Shown here: piece by piece, positions 19,390-27,630 of the stretch
Layout: each line of letters begins with the position of its first letter
How positions within the stretch are numbered: the first letter of the stretch is position 1
From: Mycoplasmatota bacterium
GTDB taxonomy: Bacteria > Bacillota_I > Bacilli_A > Izemoplasmatales > Hujiaoplasmataceae
Length of the DNA stretch: 64,000 bases
Assembly: GCA_023132365.1 (NCBI GenBank)
Contig: JAGLYJ010000001.1
Coordinates: forward strand, 1 to 64,000
Reading direction: 5' to 3'
Translations under genes and position numbers: made by a program
Notes under the pieces: model-generated
Database searches by the model: none
Told to the model about the DNA's origin: nothing
Seen by the model: the letters and a program-made list of their open reading frames with translations, nothing else

Positions 19390-19902
19390 ATGTTCCATGA
19401 AAAGCTTAGAGATTTAAGAAAACAAAAAAATATGTCTCAAGAAGATTTAGCAAATCAACTAGATATCAGTAGACAATCGGTATCTAAATGGGAATCTGGA
19501 TTATCTATGCCAGATTTAGAGAATGCAATAAAACTTTCAGAGTTGTTCAATGTTACTTTAGATTATCTACTAAAAGATAGAAAATCAGATTCAGAATTTA
19601 ATTATTATACAGTTGACACTAAAGAAAAGAAGGCAATGAGTAAGATTAATATATTATCAATGATTACACTAACATTGACAGTAGCTGCAATACTGACATT
19701 AGTAATACTATCAATCGTTGAACCACACACGTTTTATAATGGAACAACCGGAAGAACCTATAATGGATTCTTAGGTTATTATTACTCATATATAGAATTT
19801 AAATTAGTTGTAATAGCTAGTTTTATAGCCTTAATCTCATCAATTTCAATCTTAATCATTCCAGATAAAACTATTATTAAATTTTTCAGTAAAAAAATCT
19901 AA
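19390..19902 (+). CDS. XRE-family regulator with C-terminal membrane segments
   Basis: The first 60 residues form a Cro/CI-type helix-turn-helix: LRDLRKQKNMSQEDLANQL and ISRQSVSKWESG. The rest carries two hydrophobic helices (about 83-108 and 135-157), so the protein is predicted to be membrane-anchored, a common layout in Firmicutes with unknown signal. It has its own promoter and a GAGGTGAT ribosome site. No obvious target palindrome was identified. The proline/glycine-poor loop NGTTGRTYNGFLGYYYSY between helices would face outward. Confidence 0.8.
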   Translation: MFHEKLRDLRKQKNMSQEDLANQLDISRQSVSKWESGLSMPDLENAIKLSELFNVTLDYLLKDRKSDSEFNYYTVDTKEKKAMSKINILSMITLTLTVAAILTLVILSIVEPHTFYNGTTGRTYNGFLGYYYSYIEFKLVVIASFIALISSISILIIPDKTIIKFFSKKI

Positions 19903-20028
19903 AGAATTAATCAAAAAAAGTTGCTTTTTAGCAGCAAATTTGATAATATATATATCGGCCTTTTAAAACGGATATGTAGATACCTGATGAAGATTGTCCA
20001 AAGTGTAATCCGATTTTAGGACGATTAT

Positions 20029-20105
20029 GCGCTTATAGCTCAATTGGATAGAGCATTTGATTACGGATCAAAAGGTTTCGGGTTCGACTCCTGATGGGCG
20101 CGCCA
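20029..20105 (+). tRNA. tRNA-Arg (anticodon ACG)
   Basis: Acceptor GCGCTTA pairs with TGGGCGC; anticodon stem TTTGA/TCAAA encloses loop TTACGGA with ACG at 34-36; T arm TCGGG-TTCGACT-CCTGA. CCA is encoded. ACG (read as ICG) decodes CGN codons, which are rare in most of this window, where AGA dominates. An imperfect hairpin at 19,965-20,017 (AAAACGGAT/ATCCGATTTT) precedes it. Confidence 0.95.
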
Positions 20106-20111
20106 TATATA

Positions 20112-20188
20112 CGGGAAGTAGCTTAGCTTGGTAGAGCGCCTGGTTTGGGACCAGGAGGTCGCAGGTTCAAATCCTGTCTTCCCGACCA
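20112..20188 (+). tRNA. tRNA-Pro (anticodon TGG)
   Basis: Acceptor CGGGAAG/CTTCCCG, anticodon stem CCTGG/CCAGG with loop TTTGGGA, T arm GCAGG-TTCAAAT-CCTGT, encoded CCA. Six bases after tRNA-Arg, so co-transcribed. Confidence 0.96.
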
Positions 20189-20232
20189 TTAATCATCAAG
20201 GAGTAAGGAAACTTACTCTTTAACTATTTAAT

Positions 20233-20306
20233 GGACCCTTAGCCAAGTGGTAAGGCACGGGACTGCAACTCCCTCACCGCCGGTTCAAATCCGGCAGGGT
20301 CCTCCA
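20233..20306 (+). tRNA. tRNA-Cys (anticodon GCA)
   Basis: Acceptor GGACCCT/AGGGTCC, anticodon loop CTGCAAC with GCA, T arm GCCGG-TTCAAAT-CCGGC, encoded CCA. A GNRA-type hairpin (GAGTAAG-GAAA-CTTACTC, 20,201-20,218) lies between tRNA-Pro and this gene and may be a processing or pausing site. Confidence 0.96.
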
Positions 20307-20317
20307 AATGTGTTCAG

Positions 20318-20342
20318 CACCTGAAAACAGGTGTTTTTTTTT
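20318..20342 (+). terminator. Terminator of the tRNA cluster
   Basis: CACCTG-AAAA-CAGGTG stem-loop (20,318-20,333) followed by nine T. Confidence 0.9.
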
Positions 20343-20494
20343 GACTTTTAGAGAGCAATCAATTAGGAATCTTTGCATGCATAAAATATTGAATGATATA
20401 ATGTCAACAAGTAGATGGCTTAAACATTTTTTTAGTGCCATGGTATAATAAATTAATATTTATAAATAATTTAAAATGTCAAGAGATGATATAT

Positions 20495-21082
20495 GTGGTT
20501 AAAGTTAATATTGAAGACATAAAAAAAGCATCATTAATTTTTGCAAATGCAATGTTTAAAGATCCACTACACGCCTATTTCTTTCCAAACGAAGATTCCA
20601 GGCATATAAAACTAACAAGATTATATAAATTTAAACTGAAAATGGACTTTAATGGTTTGTATGCTACTTCCGATTTATTAGAAGGTTTTGTAATATGGAA
20701 GGACTCAGAAGATAATCCATTTAGAGTTAATATTTTTGATTTGTTTAGAGGTATTTTTATGATAGTATCAATCGGAATTAACCCGGTAATAAAGATGATA
20801 AAATATCAAAAATGGATTACTCGTCTACATAAACTTTATTTAAAAGAAAGATTTTGCTGTTTAGATATCTTAGTTATAGATCCCTCATTTCAAGGTAGAG
20901 GGTTTTCTAGCGCATTGATTAAACCTAAATTATTAAATCTTTCATTAAACAATAAGATTGCATTCTTAGAAACGCAAAATAAACACAATGTTAAAGTTTA
21001 CGAACATTTCGGATTTAAACTGATTTATCAAGAAAGGTTATCAAACACCGAAATAATAAGTTATGGAATGATTAAGATTTAA
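20495..21082 (+). CDS. GNAT-family N-acetyltransferase
   Basis: About 195 residues. The acetyl-CoA site is LDILVIDPSFQGRGFSSAL (motif A, with QGRGFS), followed by NVKVYEHFGFKL near the C-terminus. The frame is open from 20,435, but a TATAAT lies just after that ATG, so it would precede the transcript. GTG 20,495 sits five bases after AAGAGATGAT, a good match to the ribosome-binding consensus; ATG 20,486 lies within that site. The basic, hydrophobic middle (IFMIVSIGINPVIKMIKY) may contact lipid or a hydrophobic substrate. Substrate unknown. Single-gene unit with the tRNA terminator just upstream. Confidence 0.75.
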   Translation: MVKVNIEDIKKASLIFANAMFKDPLHAYFFPNEDSRHIKLTRLYKFKLKMDFNGLYATSDLLEGFVIWKDSEDNPFRVNIFDLFRGIFMIVSIGINPVIKMIKYQKWITRLHKLYLKERFCCLDILVIDPSFQGRGFSSALIKPKLLNLSLNNKIAFLETQNKHNVKVYEHFGFKLIYQERLSNTEIISYGMIKI

Positions 21083-21204
21083 TTTGTTTCTTATATTTAT
21101 TTACTGAGTATGTTTAAAATATATAGACACTAAATATATGGAAAAAGACACTAAATTATGATATAATTAAGCTACGCAAATTTAAAGAAGGATGGAAATG
21201 AATT

Positions 21205-21810
21205 ATGAAAATAGAAAAAAGAACAGAATCATTGAGCATAATTAGAAAAGATAAAAAAGTACCAGGAGTTATATATGGGAAAGCATTTGTTTCTGAATCA
21301 ATACAAGCAGATGAATCAGAGTTAACTAATTGGTATAGAGAGCATGGATTAACTAAGACATTTAAAGTGAAATTAGGATCTAAAACTCATTTAGTTTATA
21401 TCAAACAAATTCAAAAACATGTTATAAATTCAAAACACTTTCTGAATTTTGCTTTGTTGAAAGTAGGCAAGGGAGATACAATTAAAGCATCTGTTAATAT
21501 TAATATAATTGGAAAAGAAAACATTGAAGAAAACAAATTTGAACTACACAACTTAGCAAACACTTTAGATATAGAATATATTGTAGGTAGTGGAGTTTCT
21601 CATATCGACGTTGATATTTCGAATATGAAGATTGGCGATGTAATATATGCCAAAGATATAGTACTTGCTGAAAGTATAGAACTTCTAGATGACCCAGACA
21701 AGATAATAGTCGGTGTTCGTGAAATTGTACTTAGACCTGATGAAGACGAAGAACCAAAAGAAGAAGAAATGACAGAACCAGAATTAGTAACTAAGAAGGA
21801 AGAAGAATAA
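21205..21810 (+). CDS. rplY: Ribosomal protein bL25, Ctc family
   Basis: Binds 5S rRNA; long CTC-type members act as general stress proteins. The N-terminal L25 domain (1-95) has VPGVIYGKAF and the C-terminal TL5/CTC beta domain follows to about residue 180, with an acidic tail rich in Glu (DEDEEPKEEEM and KEEE). The usual N-terminal MA/T start and Arg-rich motif are shortened, but length 201 and both domains fit. It has its own ribosome site (GAAGGATGG) and a terminator just after the stop, so it is monocistronic. Confidence 0.88.
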   Translation: MKIEKRTESLSIIRKDKKVPGVIYGKAFVSESIQADESELTNWYREHGLTKTFKVKLGSKTHLVYIKQIQKHVINSKHFLNFALLKVGKGDTIKASVNINIIGKENIEENKFELHNLANTLDIEYIVGSGVSHIDVDISNMKIGDVIYAKDIVLAESIELLDDPDKIIVGVREIVLRPDEDEEPKEEEMTEPELVTKKEEE

Positions 21811-21844
21811 TAGATACGAAATAATCTGTTAATTTAATAAAAAA

Positions 21845-21874
21845 AAGCAAGTTTTAAACTTAAACTTGCTTTTC
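21845..21874. terminator. Bidirectional terminator between rplY and the nitroreductase
   Basis: AAGCAAGTTT (21,845-21,854) pairs with AAACTTGCTT (21,862-21,871); A-run on the left and T-rich on the right, serving both convergent genes. Confidence 0.85.
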
Positions 21875-21893
21875 TTTTGGAATTTTTTCTAAT

Positions 21894-22757
21894 CTATTCT
21901 TTAATATCTGGATGATTTTCACCTTTTGCCCAGATAAAACCATTATCATGCAACATTTCTAAAAATTCTGTATTGTCTCTTGCCATATAATTAGCAACAT
22001 AGTGCAGTCCGAAATAACGCATTGGGATTGATACTTTATCGATAGTCTTTAGATATTCTTCAACTTCTTTTTTCTTCTCTTCACCATCAACCTCTAATAC
22101 CACTTGAAGTATTTGTTTAATTCTATCCTCGTTTAAATCAGTTTTTGGTTCTCCATATTTTTTCTTATACTCACTTTCAAGAAACTCTATTGAGTGATCT
22201 TGATATTCTTCATTATGAACTACAACATCTATAGATAATTTTTGAGCAATTTTTCTTTTTGAGGTTGGATACCCCATAGATAATAATACTACCGGGATTA
22301 CACCTTTAGGTAATTTATATCTTTCTTGTATGTCTGGTATCATGTCTACTATGGTGCCAATATATACAGACCCTATTCCGTAAGCATTGGCAGCTGTTTC
22401 GATTGTTTGAGCCATGATGATGACATCTTGAAACCCTACCCAGAAATGTCTGAAACTTTTATCCATAACAAATGGAGCTTTATGATTAGCGCTCCATTTT
22501 TTTAATCTATGGAAATCTAAACAGAATAATAGATTTAGTGGAGCTTTTCCTACAAGAGCCTGCGTGTGGTGATCTACAAACCATTGACTATTTATTTTAT
22601 TTTCAATCTTAATTATTGAAACAGGTTGTAAGTTTCCTGCGCTGGCTGATGCTAGCCCTGCTTTAAGAATTGAATCTAATATATCTTTTTCGATTGGTTT
22701 ATCTTGGTAAACTCTAACACTGCTTCGGTTCATTAGGATATTAATTGTTTCATTCAT
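21894..22757 (-). CDS. NfsA/FRP-like nitroreductase-family flavoprotein
   Basis: FMN-dependent oxidoreductase. MNRSSVRVYQDKPIEKDIL is the N-terminal phosphate-binding motif; SAGNLQPVSIIKI and YGIGSVYIGTI are the FMN-edge and isoalloxazine segments of the oxygen-insensitive NfsA/flavin reductase group. The C-terminal part (about 165-287) is Lys/Glu rich and includes long helices. It reduces quinones, nitro compounds or flavin with NAD(P)H in relatives; the natural substrate is unknown. Ribosome site AGGAG before ATG 22,757. Confidence 0.83.
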   Translation of the reverse strand: MNETINILMNRSSVRVYQDKPIEKDILDSILKAGLASASAGNLQPVSIIKIENKINSQWFVDHHTQALVGKAPLNLLFCLDFHRLKKWSANHKAPFVMDKSFRHFWVGFQDVIIMAQTIETAANAYGIGSVYIGTIVDMIPDIQERYKLPKGVIPVVLLSMGYPTSKRKIAQKLSIDVVVHNEEYQDHSIEFLESEYKKKYGEPKTDLNEDRIKQILQVVLEVDGEEKKKEVEEYLKTIDKVSIPMRYFGLHYVANYMARDNTEFLEMLHDNGFIWAKGENHPDIKE

Positions 22758-22898
22758 AATATTTCTCCTTATTAATATGATGCACTTATTATATATGATT
22801 TTTTAATAATTATAAAGACTCGTGTGATAATCATAATATTTTGAATGAACAATTAATAAGAATGAATTTGAAATTATTGTAGAAAAAGATGGCGCAGG

Positions 22899-22941
22899 CG
22901 TATATATTAATGTGGTATAATGCTAAATATAAATATATACG
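22899..22941. promoter_or_regulatory. Inverted repeat flanking the -10 element of tag
   Basis: CGTATATATT (22,899-22,908) and AATATATACG (22,932-22,941) are exact reverse complements and enclose TATAAT at 22,916-22,921. The placement around the core promoter suggests an operator or a leader hairpin. Confidence 0.4.
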
Positions 22942-22957
22942 AAAAGAGTAGATACAT

Positions 22958-23521
22958 ATGAAACGTTGTAATTGGTCTAGTTTAGAAAAAAGCATTACAT
23001 ATCAAGAGTATCACGACAACGAGTGGGGAGTACCTTCTTATGAAGATAGCTACTTATTTGAAATGTTTGTGTTAGAATCATTTCACTGCGGGTTGTCTTG
23101 GTTAATTATCTTAAATAAAAGAGCCGCATTTAGAGATGCTTTTGATAATTTCGATCCATATATAATAAGAGAATATGGTGAAGGGAAAATTCTTAACTTG
23201 TTAAGTAATAAAGGTATTGTAAGGCACAAAGGCAAAATAAGAGCTACTATTCAAAACGCCAAGAGTTTTATAGAGGTGCAAGAAGAATTTGGCAGTTTTT
23301 GCATATATATTTGGTCATTTACGGACAATAAAATTATCTACAATAAAGACGATAAACTTACTACTAAAAGTGAATTATCAGATAGAATATCTAAGGATTT
23401 AAAGAAACGTGGATTTAGATTTATGGGTAGTGTAACTGCTTATTCATATTTAGAGGCAATAGGTGTATTGAACAACCATAGTTTAGATTGTTTTAGAAGT
23501 GTTTATAATCAATCAGTATAA
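22958..23521 (+). CDS. tag: DNA-3-methyladenine glycosylase I
   Basis: Removes 3-methyladenine from alkylated DNA. MKRCNW opens with the zinc ligand Cys4, EYHDNEWGVP holds the second ligand His18 and the family signature, FESFHCGLSW-type segment (LESFHCGLSW) surrounds the base pocket, and NNHSLDC near the end holds the last His and Cys ligands. Length 187 is normal. Its own promoter sits inside an inverted repeat. The following acetyltransferase begins within 40 bases after its stop. Confidence 0.92.
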   Translation: MKRCNWSSLEKSITYQEYHDNEWGVPSYEDSYLFEMFVLESFHCGLSWLIILNKRAAFRDAFDNFDPYIIREYGEGKILNLLSNKGIVRHKGKIRATIQNAKSFIEVQEEFGSFCIYIWSFTDNKIIYNKDDKLTTKSELSDRISKDLKKRGFRFMGSVTAYSYLEAIGVLNNHSLDCFRSVYNQSV

Positions 23522-23558
23522 AAAAAATGGTATAATTGAATATAAGAGAGGTGATTTT

Positions 23559-24062
23559 ATGAGTTATAATTACGTTGAGATGAATTACTCCGTTGGTAGC
23601 GAAGGTAGATTCAAAATCCCTGAAAACGTAAGATTTGATGACATAAATAAGGAATCTCAGACAAATATCTATAATCTATTTATAGATTGCTTTAATCAAG
23701 GGGATGCGCAGTTTTATAAGAATCTGAAGCCCGACAATAGAAAACAGTTTTATCAAGATGAATTAGGTTTTCCAAATGTTTTATCTCACAAGGGGTCACA
23801 TTGCTTATACTTTAATGATGAGTTAATAGGATTTACCTATGTTGTGGAGTATGCAGAAAAGAATGCACATATTAGCTGTATGTGTATAAAACCCAAATAT
23901 CAAGGACAAGGATTTGGAAGATTGATGATGGAATATGTAGAAGACGTGGCTAGAAGAGACAAACTTACATCAATGACTTTAGGAACTGAAGATACAATGA
24001 AAGCTTATCAGTTATATAAGAAATATGGCTTTAAGACTGTAACTAAACACAAAGTTGAGTAA
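23559..24062 (+). CDS. GNAT-family N-acetyltransferase
   Basis: About 167 residues. Motif A is CIKPKYQGQGFGRLMMEYV and motif B is AYQLYKKYGFKTV, both clear GNAT features. ATG 23,559 follows GAGAGGTGATT; the longer frame from 23,499 overlaps tag's end and has no ribosome site. A TATAAT at 23,531-23,536 gives it a likely promoter of its own. Substrate unknown. Confidence 0.82.
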   Translation: MSYNYVEMNYSVGSEGRFKIPENVRFDDINKESQTNIYNLFIDCFNQGDAQFYKNLKPDNRKQFYQDELGFPNVLSHKGSHCLYFNDELIGFTYVVEYAEKNAHISCMCIKPKYQGQGFGRLMMEYVEDVARRDKLTSMTLGTEDTMKAYQLYKKYGFKTVTKHKVE

Positions 24063-24108
24063 TTGAATATAGGGATCTCAATGAAATAATATTTTACCTA
24101 AGGAAGAA

Positions 24109-24294
24109 TTGAATTACCTAAATGATTTTTTGAAATTAAGAGAACTAACTTTATATACTGTGATTAAAGCTGGTGGTCCAGAGATATACAATAGCAAATG
24201 GGGAAGTCATTTTATAAAAATTTACAAAGACAAGATAATTAATGATGTGCCATTCATAGATTTAGAATATGTATTAACTAATCTTGAATATTAA
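24109..24294 (+). CDS. Hypothetical small protein (61 residues)
   Basis: A short frame beginning at TTG 24,109, four bases after AAGGA. It ends in a Tyr-rich segment (FIDLEYVLTNLEY) and has no recognisable domain. It lies between the acetyltransferase and a terminator, in the same direction. Composition is like neighbouring genes, but the TTG start and short length make it uncertain; it could be the remnant of a longer gene. Confidence 0.35.
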   Translation: MNYLNDFLKLRELTLYTVIKAGGPEIYNSKWGSHFIKIYKDKIINDVPFIDLEYVLTNLEY

Positions 24295-24309
24295 AATTAA
24301 TAAAGAATA

Positions 24310-24340
24310 GAAATCACCTCTGATTTGAGGTGATTTCTTT
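24310..24340 (+). terminator. Terminator downstream of the small ORF
   Basis: GAAATCACCTC (24,310-24,320) pairs with GAGGTGATTTC (24,327-24,337), then T-rich. It is followed by two exact copies of ATGTTATCTTT (24,341-24,362). Confidence 0.8.
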
Positions 24341-24389
24341 ATGTTATCTTTATGTTATCTTTGTTTTGTTTCGTTTATAATACTTTTAG

Positions 24390-24412
24390 AAAGAGGAGGA
24401 ATCCTCTTTTTT
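24390..24412 (+). terminator. Second terminator-like hairpin
   Basis: AAAGAGGA-GGAA-TCCTCTTT (24,390-24,409) followed by T-run. It lies right after a TATAAT-like element at 24,375-24,383 with no gene between, so it could end a very short transcript. Confidence 0.6.
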
Positions 24413-24428
24413 ATTTTGCCAAAAAAAA

Positions 24429-24446
24429 AGCAGTTTTTAAACTGCT
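24429..24446 (-). terminator. Terminator of the minus-strand DegV gene
   Basis: AGCAGTTT/AAACTGCT stem; on the minus strand it is followed by a run of nine T. Confidence 0.85.
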
Positions 24447-24451
24447 CCAAA

Positions 24452-25342
24452 TTATTTATTTAAATATCTTTCATTTCCAATATAGAATATTGCTAAAGTA
24501 TTAACTCCTGCATGAGCTCCAATAACAGGACCGATGGTATTGATGGTAATAATATCTTCAGCTATATTTAGTTTTTCAATAATATGTTTCTTAACATATT
24601 CAGCGTCTTCTAAACAATCTCCATGAGAAATATAGATCATTTCATTTTTATTTGGATCATATGTTTTTACCATACGATTTACTAAATTGTTCAGAGATTT
24701 AAATCTACCTCTAGCTTTACCATAAACTTTGAGTTGTCCTTCTTTAGAAACATGAAGAAGTGGTTTAATACTTAATAAATTACCTAAAATCAAACTTGAA
24801 GCCGATAATCTTCCACCTCTATGAAGGTGTCCTAAATCACTGACAGTGAACAAGTGACTAATATTTAATTTTGTGTTTTCTACAAATTTGGCTACTTCAG
24901 CAATAGTTTTTCCAGCAATTTGCAACTTGGCTGCGTAACTAACTAATAAGCCTTGACCCATAGAAGCACACAATGAATCTATAGCTATAATTTTGCGTTC
25001 TGGGAAACTTTCTTTTAATTCTTTAATTGCTATCAAACTTGAATTATAAGTGCCAGACAATGCACTAGAGAACGATATCGATAGAATATCTTTCCCTCGT
25101 TCGAGTATTTCTGTCATAGTTGTAATAAATTCAGCAGGATTAGCTTGAGCAGTAACTGCTAATTCTTTTTCTCTTAAGAAATTATAGAATACTTTTGAAG
25201 ATATTTCTCTTTCATCCAAGAAATTACTATATTCTTTGTGTTTTACTGTAACTTTTAAAGGTAAAACTTGTAATTTATATTCCTTAGCCAAAGAGTCAGG
25301 TATATCAATGCATGAATCAGTAAAGATAACAAAATTTTCCAT
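24452..25342 (-). CDS. DegV/FakB-family fatty-acid-binding protein
   Basis: Cytosolic lipid-binding protein. FTDSCIDIPDSLAKEY at the start, the SFSSALSGTYNSS fatty-acid headgroup loop near 92-104, IDSLCASMGQG, LGHLHRGGRLSASS and GPVIGAHAGVNTL close to the C-terminus are all DegV signatures. In relatives FakB presents fatty acid to the kinase FakA for phospholipid synthesis; no fakA is in this window. Length 296. It has its own promoter (TTGACA-17-TACAGT, minus strand 25,388-25,416) and AGGAGG site. A second DegV gene is at 30,417. Confidence 0.9.
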   Translation of the reverse strand: MENFVIFTDSCIDIPDSLAKEYKLQVLPLKVTVKHKEYSNFLDEREISSKVFYNFLREKELAVTAQANPAEFITTMTEILERGKDILSISFSSALSGTYNSSLIAIKELKESFPERKIIAIDSLCASMGQGLLVSYAAKLQIAGKTIAEVAKFVENTKLNISHLFTVSDLGHLHRGGRLSASSLILGNLLSIKPLLHVSKEGQLKVYGKARGRFKSLNNLVNRMVKTYDPNKNEMIYISHGDCLEDAEYVKKHIIEKLNIAEDIITINTIGPVIGAHAGVNTLAIFYIGNERYLNK

Positions 25343-25387
25343 AAAAATATTAATCCTCCTATATATATTTACTATATCTTACATATC

Positions 25388-25416
25388 ACTGTATCAAAAA
25401 GATATTATTGTGTCAA
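25388..25416 (-). promoter_or_regulatory. Promoter of the minus-strand DegV gene
   Basis: On the minus strand TTGACA (25,416-25,411), 17-base spacer, TACAGT (25,393-25,388). Confidence 0.6.
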
Positions 25417-25443
25417 TAGATTGAAAAAAAATATATATGTTGT

Positions 25444-25472
25444 TTGGCGAAACTAACATATTTTAGTATAAT
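25444..25472 (+). promoter_or_regulatory. Promoter of the flavodiiron protein gene
   Basis: TTGGCG, 17-base spacer, TATAAT at 25,467-25,472; the ribosome site GGTGAG follows at 25,480-25,485. Confidence 0.7.
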
Positions 25473-25488
25473 GTTAGTAGGTGAGAAA

Positions 25489-26700
25489 ATGAAAATAAAA
25501 AGCAAGAAAATTATAGACGATATCTATTGGGTTGGAGTAGTAGATTACGAATTGAAAGTTTTTGATATTATTATGGAAACTGAATTTGGATCTACTTATA
25601 ACAGTTATATTGTGAAGGGCAAAGATAAAGTAGCTCTAATTGATACTGCAAAAGCTAAATTTAGCGACATATATTTAGATAGAGTAAAAGAAGTAGTCGA
25701 TATTAAAGATATCGACTACTTAATATTGAATCATACAGAACCTGATCATTCTGGATCAGTTAAATATATTTTGGATGAAAATCCAGAAATAGAAATATTC
25801 GCTACAGCCGCTGCACTAATGAATCTAAAAGAAATAGTTAATATGCCTTTCAAAGGTAATAGAGTAACAAAAGGAATGACTCTATCACTTGGAGATAAAA
25901 CACTTGAGTTTTTTATTCAACCACACTTGCATTGGCCAGACACAATGTTTACTTATGTTAAAGAAGATAATTTCTTATTTACATGTGATTTTTTTGGCGC
26001 ACATTATGCAACTCCTAAAATAGTTACGAATCAACTTGAAAGAAAAGATGAATACTTGCGAGCAATCAAAGAGTATTTTGAAGCAATAATGCATCCATTT
26101 ATTCCATATGTAAGAAATGGTTTGAATACAGTTAAGTTACTTAACCCAGATTATATAGCTGTGTCCCATGGAGCAGTTATAGATGAAACAATGAAAAATA
26201 ATATTATAGAAATCTATGAAAAGTTGAGTATTCCTTTAGAAAAACCTGATAAGCCACTTGTCTTAATCCCTTATGCTAGTGCATATGGGTATACTGAAAA
26301 AATGGCTATGGTAATCAAAGAAACACTTATGTCAGAAATGAATGGGAATGTTATAGTAAAAACATATGACTTAATTGATGCAGATTTAAATGAAATAACT
26401 AAACAGGTAACTATCTGTAGCATGTTTTTGGTAGGTTCATCTACTATAGTTAGAGATACTGTAAAAGTAATTTGGGATTTATTAGCTGGTATTGACTTCG
26501 AGATGACAAAAGGTAGTGTTGCATCTGCATTTGGATCATATGGTTGGAGCGGAGAAGCAGTAGATAATATTATTGAAAGAGAAAAACAACTTAAGTTTAA
26601 AACTGTTGATGGACTTAAAATCAAGTTTAATCCATCAGAAACACAAATCGAAGAAGTAAAAGAATATGCTAAAAAACTTGCAGAAAAACTAAAAAAATAA
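25489..26700 (+). CDS. Flavodiiron protein (oxygen or NO reductase)
   Basis: Soluble enzyme reducing O2 to water or NO to N2O. The N-terminal beta-lactamase fold binds the diiron site through HTEPDHSG (H, E, D, H), HLHWPD, CDFFGAH and SHGAVI, all ligands present. The C-terminal flavodoxin domain (about 255-403) has IPYASAYGYTEKMA for FMN and FGSYGWSGEAV. Length 403 after choosing ATG 25,489, since the in-frame start at 25,444 is upstream of the -10. No rubredoxin is fused or adjacent. It fits an oxygen-tolerant anaerobe, consistent with the B12-dependent reductase. Confidence 0.93.
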   Translation: MKIKSKKIIDDIYWVGVVDYELKVFDIIMETEFGSTYNSYIVKGKDKVALIDTAKAKFSDIYLDRVKEVVDIKDIDYLILNHTEPDHSGSVKYILDENPEIEIFATAAALMNLKEIVNMPFKGNRVTKGMTLSLGDKTLEFFIQPHLHWPDTMFTYVKEDNFLFTCDFFGAHYATPKIVTNQLERKDEYLRAIKEYFEAIMHPFIPYVRNGLNTVKLLNPDYIAVSHGAVIDETMKNNIIEIYEKLSIPLEKPDKPLVLIPYASAYGYTEKMAMVIKETLMSEMNGNVIVKTYDLIDADLNEITKQVTICSMFLVGSSTIVRDTVKVIWDLLAGIDFEMTKGSVASAFGSYGWSGEAVDNIIEREKQLKFKTVDGLKIKFNPSETQIEEVKEYAKKLAEKLKK

Positions 26701-26726
26701 AGGATAGTTTTTTTAACTATCCTTTT
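26699..26726. terminator. Bidirectional terminator between the flavodiiron gene and def
   Basis: AAAGGATAGTT (26,699-26,709) pairs with AACTATCCTTT (26,715-26,725), five-T loop. It overlaps both stop codons' vicinity. Confidence 0.85.
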
Positions 26727-27291
26727 CTATTTCTCCAAATTCTAAAGCACTTATATCATTAATTGTTTCTTCCATTTTATCAACAAAAAGAATACCTAAT
26801 AAATGGTCATACTCGTGCTGAAATACAATTCCAGGGAATCCACTAAGCTTAATAATCCCTTCAGTTATTTCTTTGGTTTCTAAATCAACGATATTCACTT
26901 TAGCTTTAATTCTTTTAGCTCTCTTAACTAAACCAGTAATTTCCTCATCGACAGATAAACAGCCTTCACCACCGCTCAAATATGTTTTTTCTTCAGAATA
27001 AGATATTATTTTTGGGTTTACCACAGCAAATTGAAATAGCTGACCTGTTTTTTCATCTGGCGCAACGATACAAAACATTTTTTTTGAAATGTTTATCTGA
27101 GGGGCAGCCAAACCTACTGAAGGTCTTAACATATATTTTTCCGCTAATTCATCATTTTGAGAATTAACTACAAGTTCCATCATTGATTTTAAGGTATTAA
27201 AATCCTCATTTGATAAAGGCAATTCAACCTCTTTAGCTCTTTTTCGTAAAGTGGGATGCCCATCTTGGATTACATCTTTCATTAACAACAT
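26713..27291 (-). CDS. def: Peptide deformylase
   Basis: Removes the formyl group from nascent proteins. The three metal-site motifs are present: GLAAPQI (family GXGLAAXQ, here VGLAAPQ), EGCLSV with the Cys ligand, and HEYDH with the two His ligands. The frame opens at 27,354, but that start gives a stray hydrophobic leader. ATG 27,291 has GGTGAT five bases before and a TATAAT further upstream, and gives 192 residues starting LLMKDVIQDGHPTLR, the normal family start. The Firmicutes insertions mark it as the type 2 class. Confidence 0.93.
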   Translation of the reverse strand: MLLMKDVIQDGHPTLRKRAKEVELPLSNEDFNTLKSMMELVVNSQNDELAEKYMLRPSVGLAAPQINISKKMFCIVAPDEKTGQLFQFAVVNPKIISYSEEKTYLSGGEGCLSVDEEITGLVKRAKRIKAKVNIVDLETKEITEGIIKLSGFPGIVFQHEYDHLLGILFVDKMEETINDISALEFGEIEKDS

Positions 27292-27399
27292 ATTTATCAC
27301 CAAATACATTATAACAAATAAAGATATAAAATTAAAGATTTTTAACTTACTCATATTAATATTTTGTGGTATAATTTTTATAGAAATGTTGGTGATATC

Positions 27400-27624
27400 A
27401 TGATTGATAGAAAAGGGATTATTATATATTTTTTAAACCCCAAAGTTATCAAAGTTGTTAATAAATTAAAGGTTAATGTTACCTATGTTAACAAAGCTGG
27501 CAAGTATTTGACAGGTTATTGTGATGCAAAGGATTTTCCTAATATAAAGAAAGAATTAAAGAAACATCGTTTAATTAGGAAGGTCGATGAATCGTTAGTC
27601 GAAATGCCAAGTATAGAAATATAA
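27400..27624 (+). CDS. YlbG-like DUF2129 (UPF0298) protein
   Basis: A 74-residue cytosolic protein. DRKGIIIYFLNPK and the closing IKKELKKHRLIRKVDES match the conserved N- and C-terminal parts of the YlbG family, whose function is unknown. ATG 27,400 lies after GGTGAT; the in-frame start at 27,364 is upstream of the TATAAT at 27,370-27,375. It is transcribed toward rpsP, with a hairpin between. Confidence 0.75.
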   Translation: MIDRKGIIIYFLNPKVIKVVNKLKVNVTYVNKAGKYLTGYCDAKDFPNIKKELKKHRLIRKVDESLVEMPSIEI

Positions 27625-27630
27625 ACATTT

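Noticed and set aside
19985..20020. CTGATGA as a hammerhead ribozyme core
   Set aside because: No matching GAAA element or stem II and III could be found near it.
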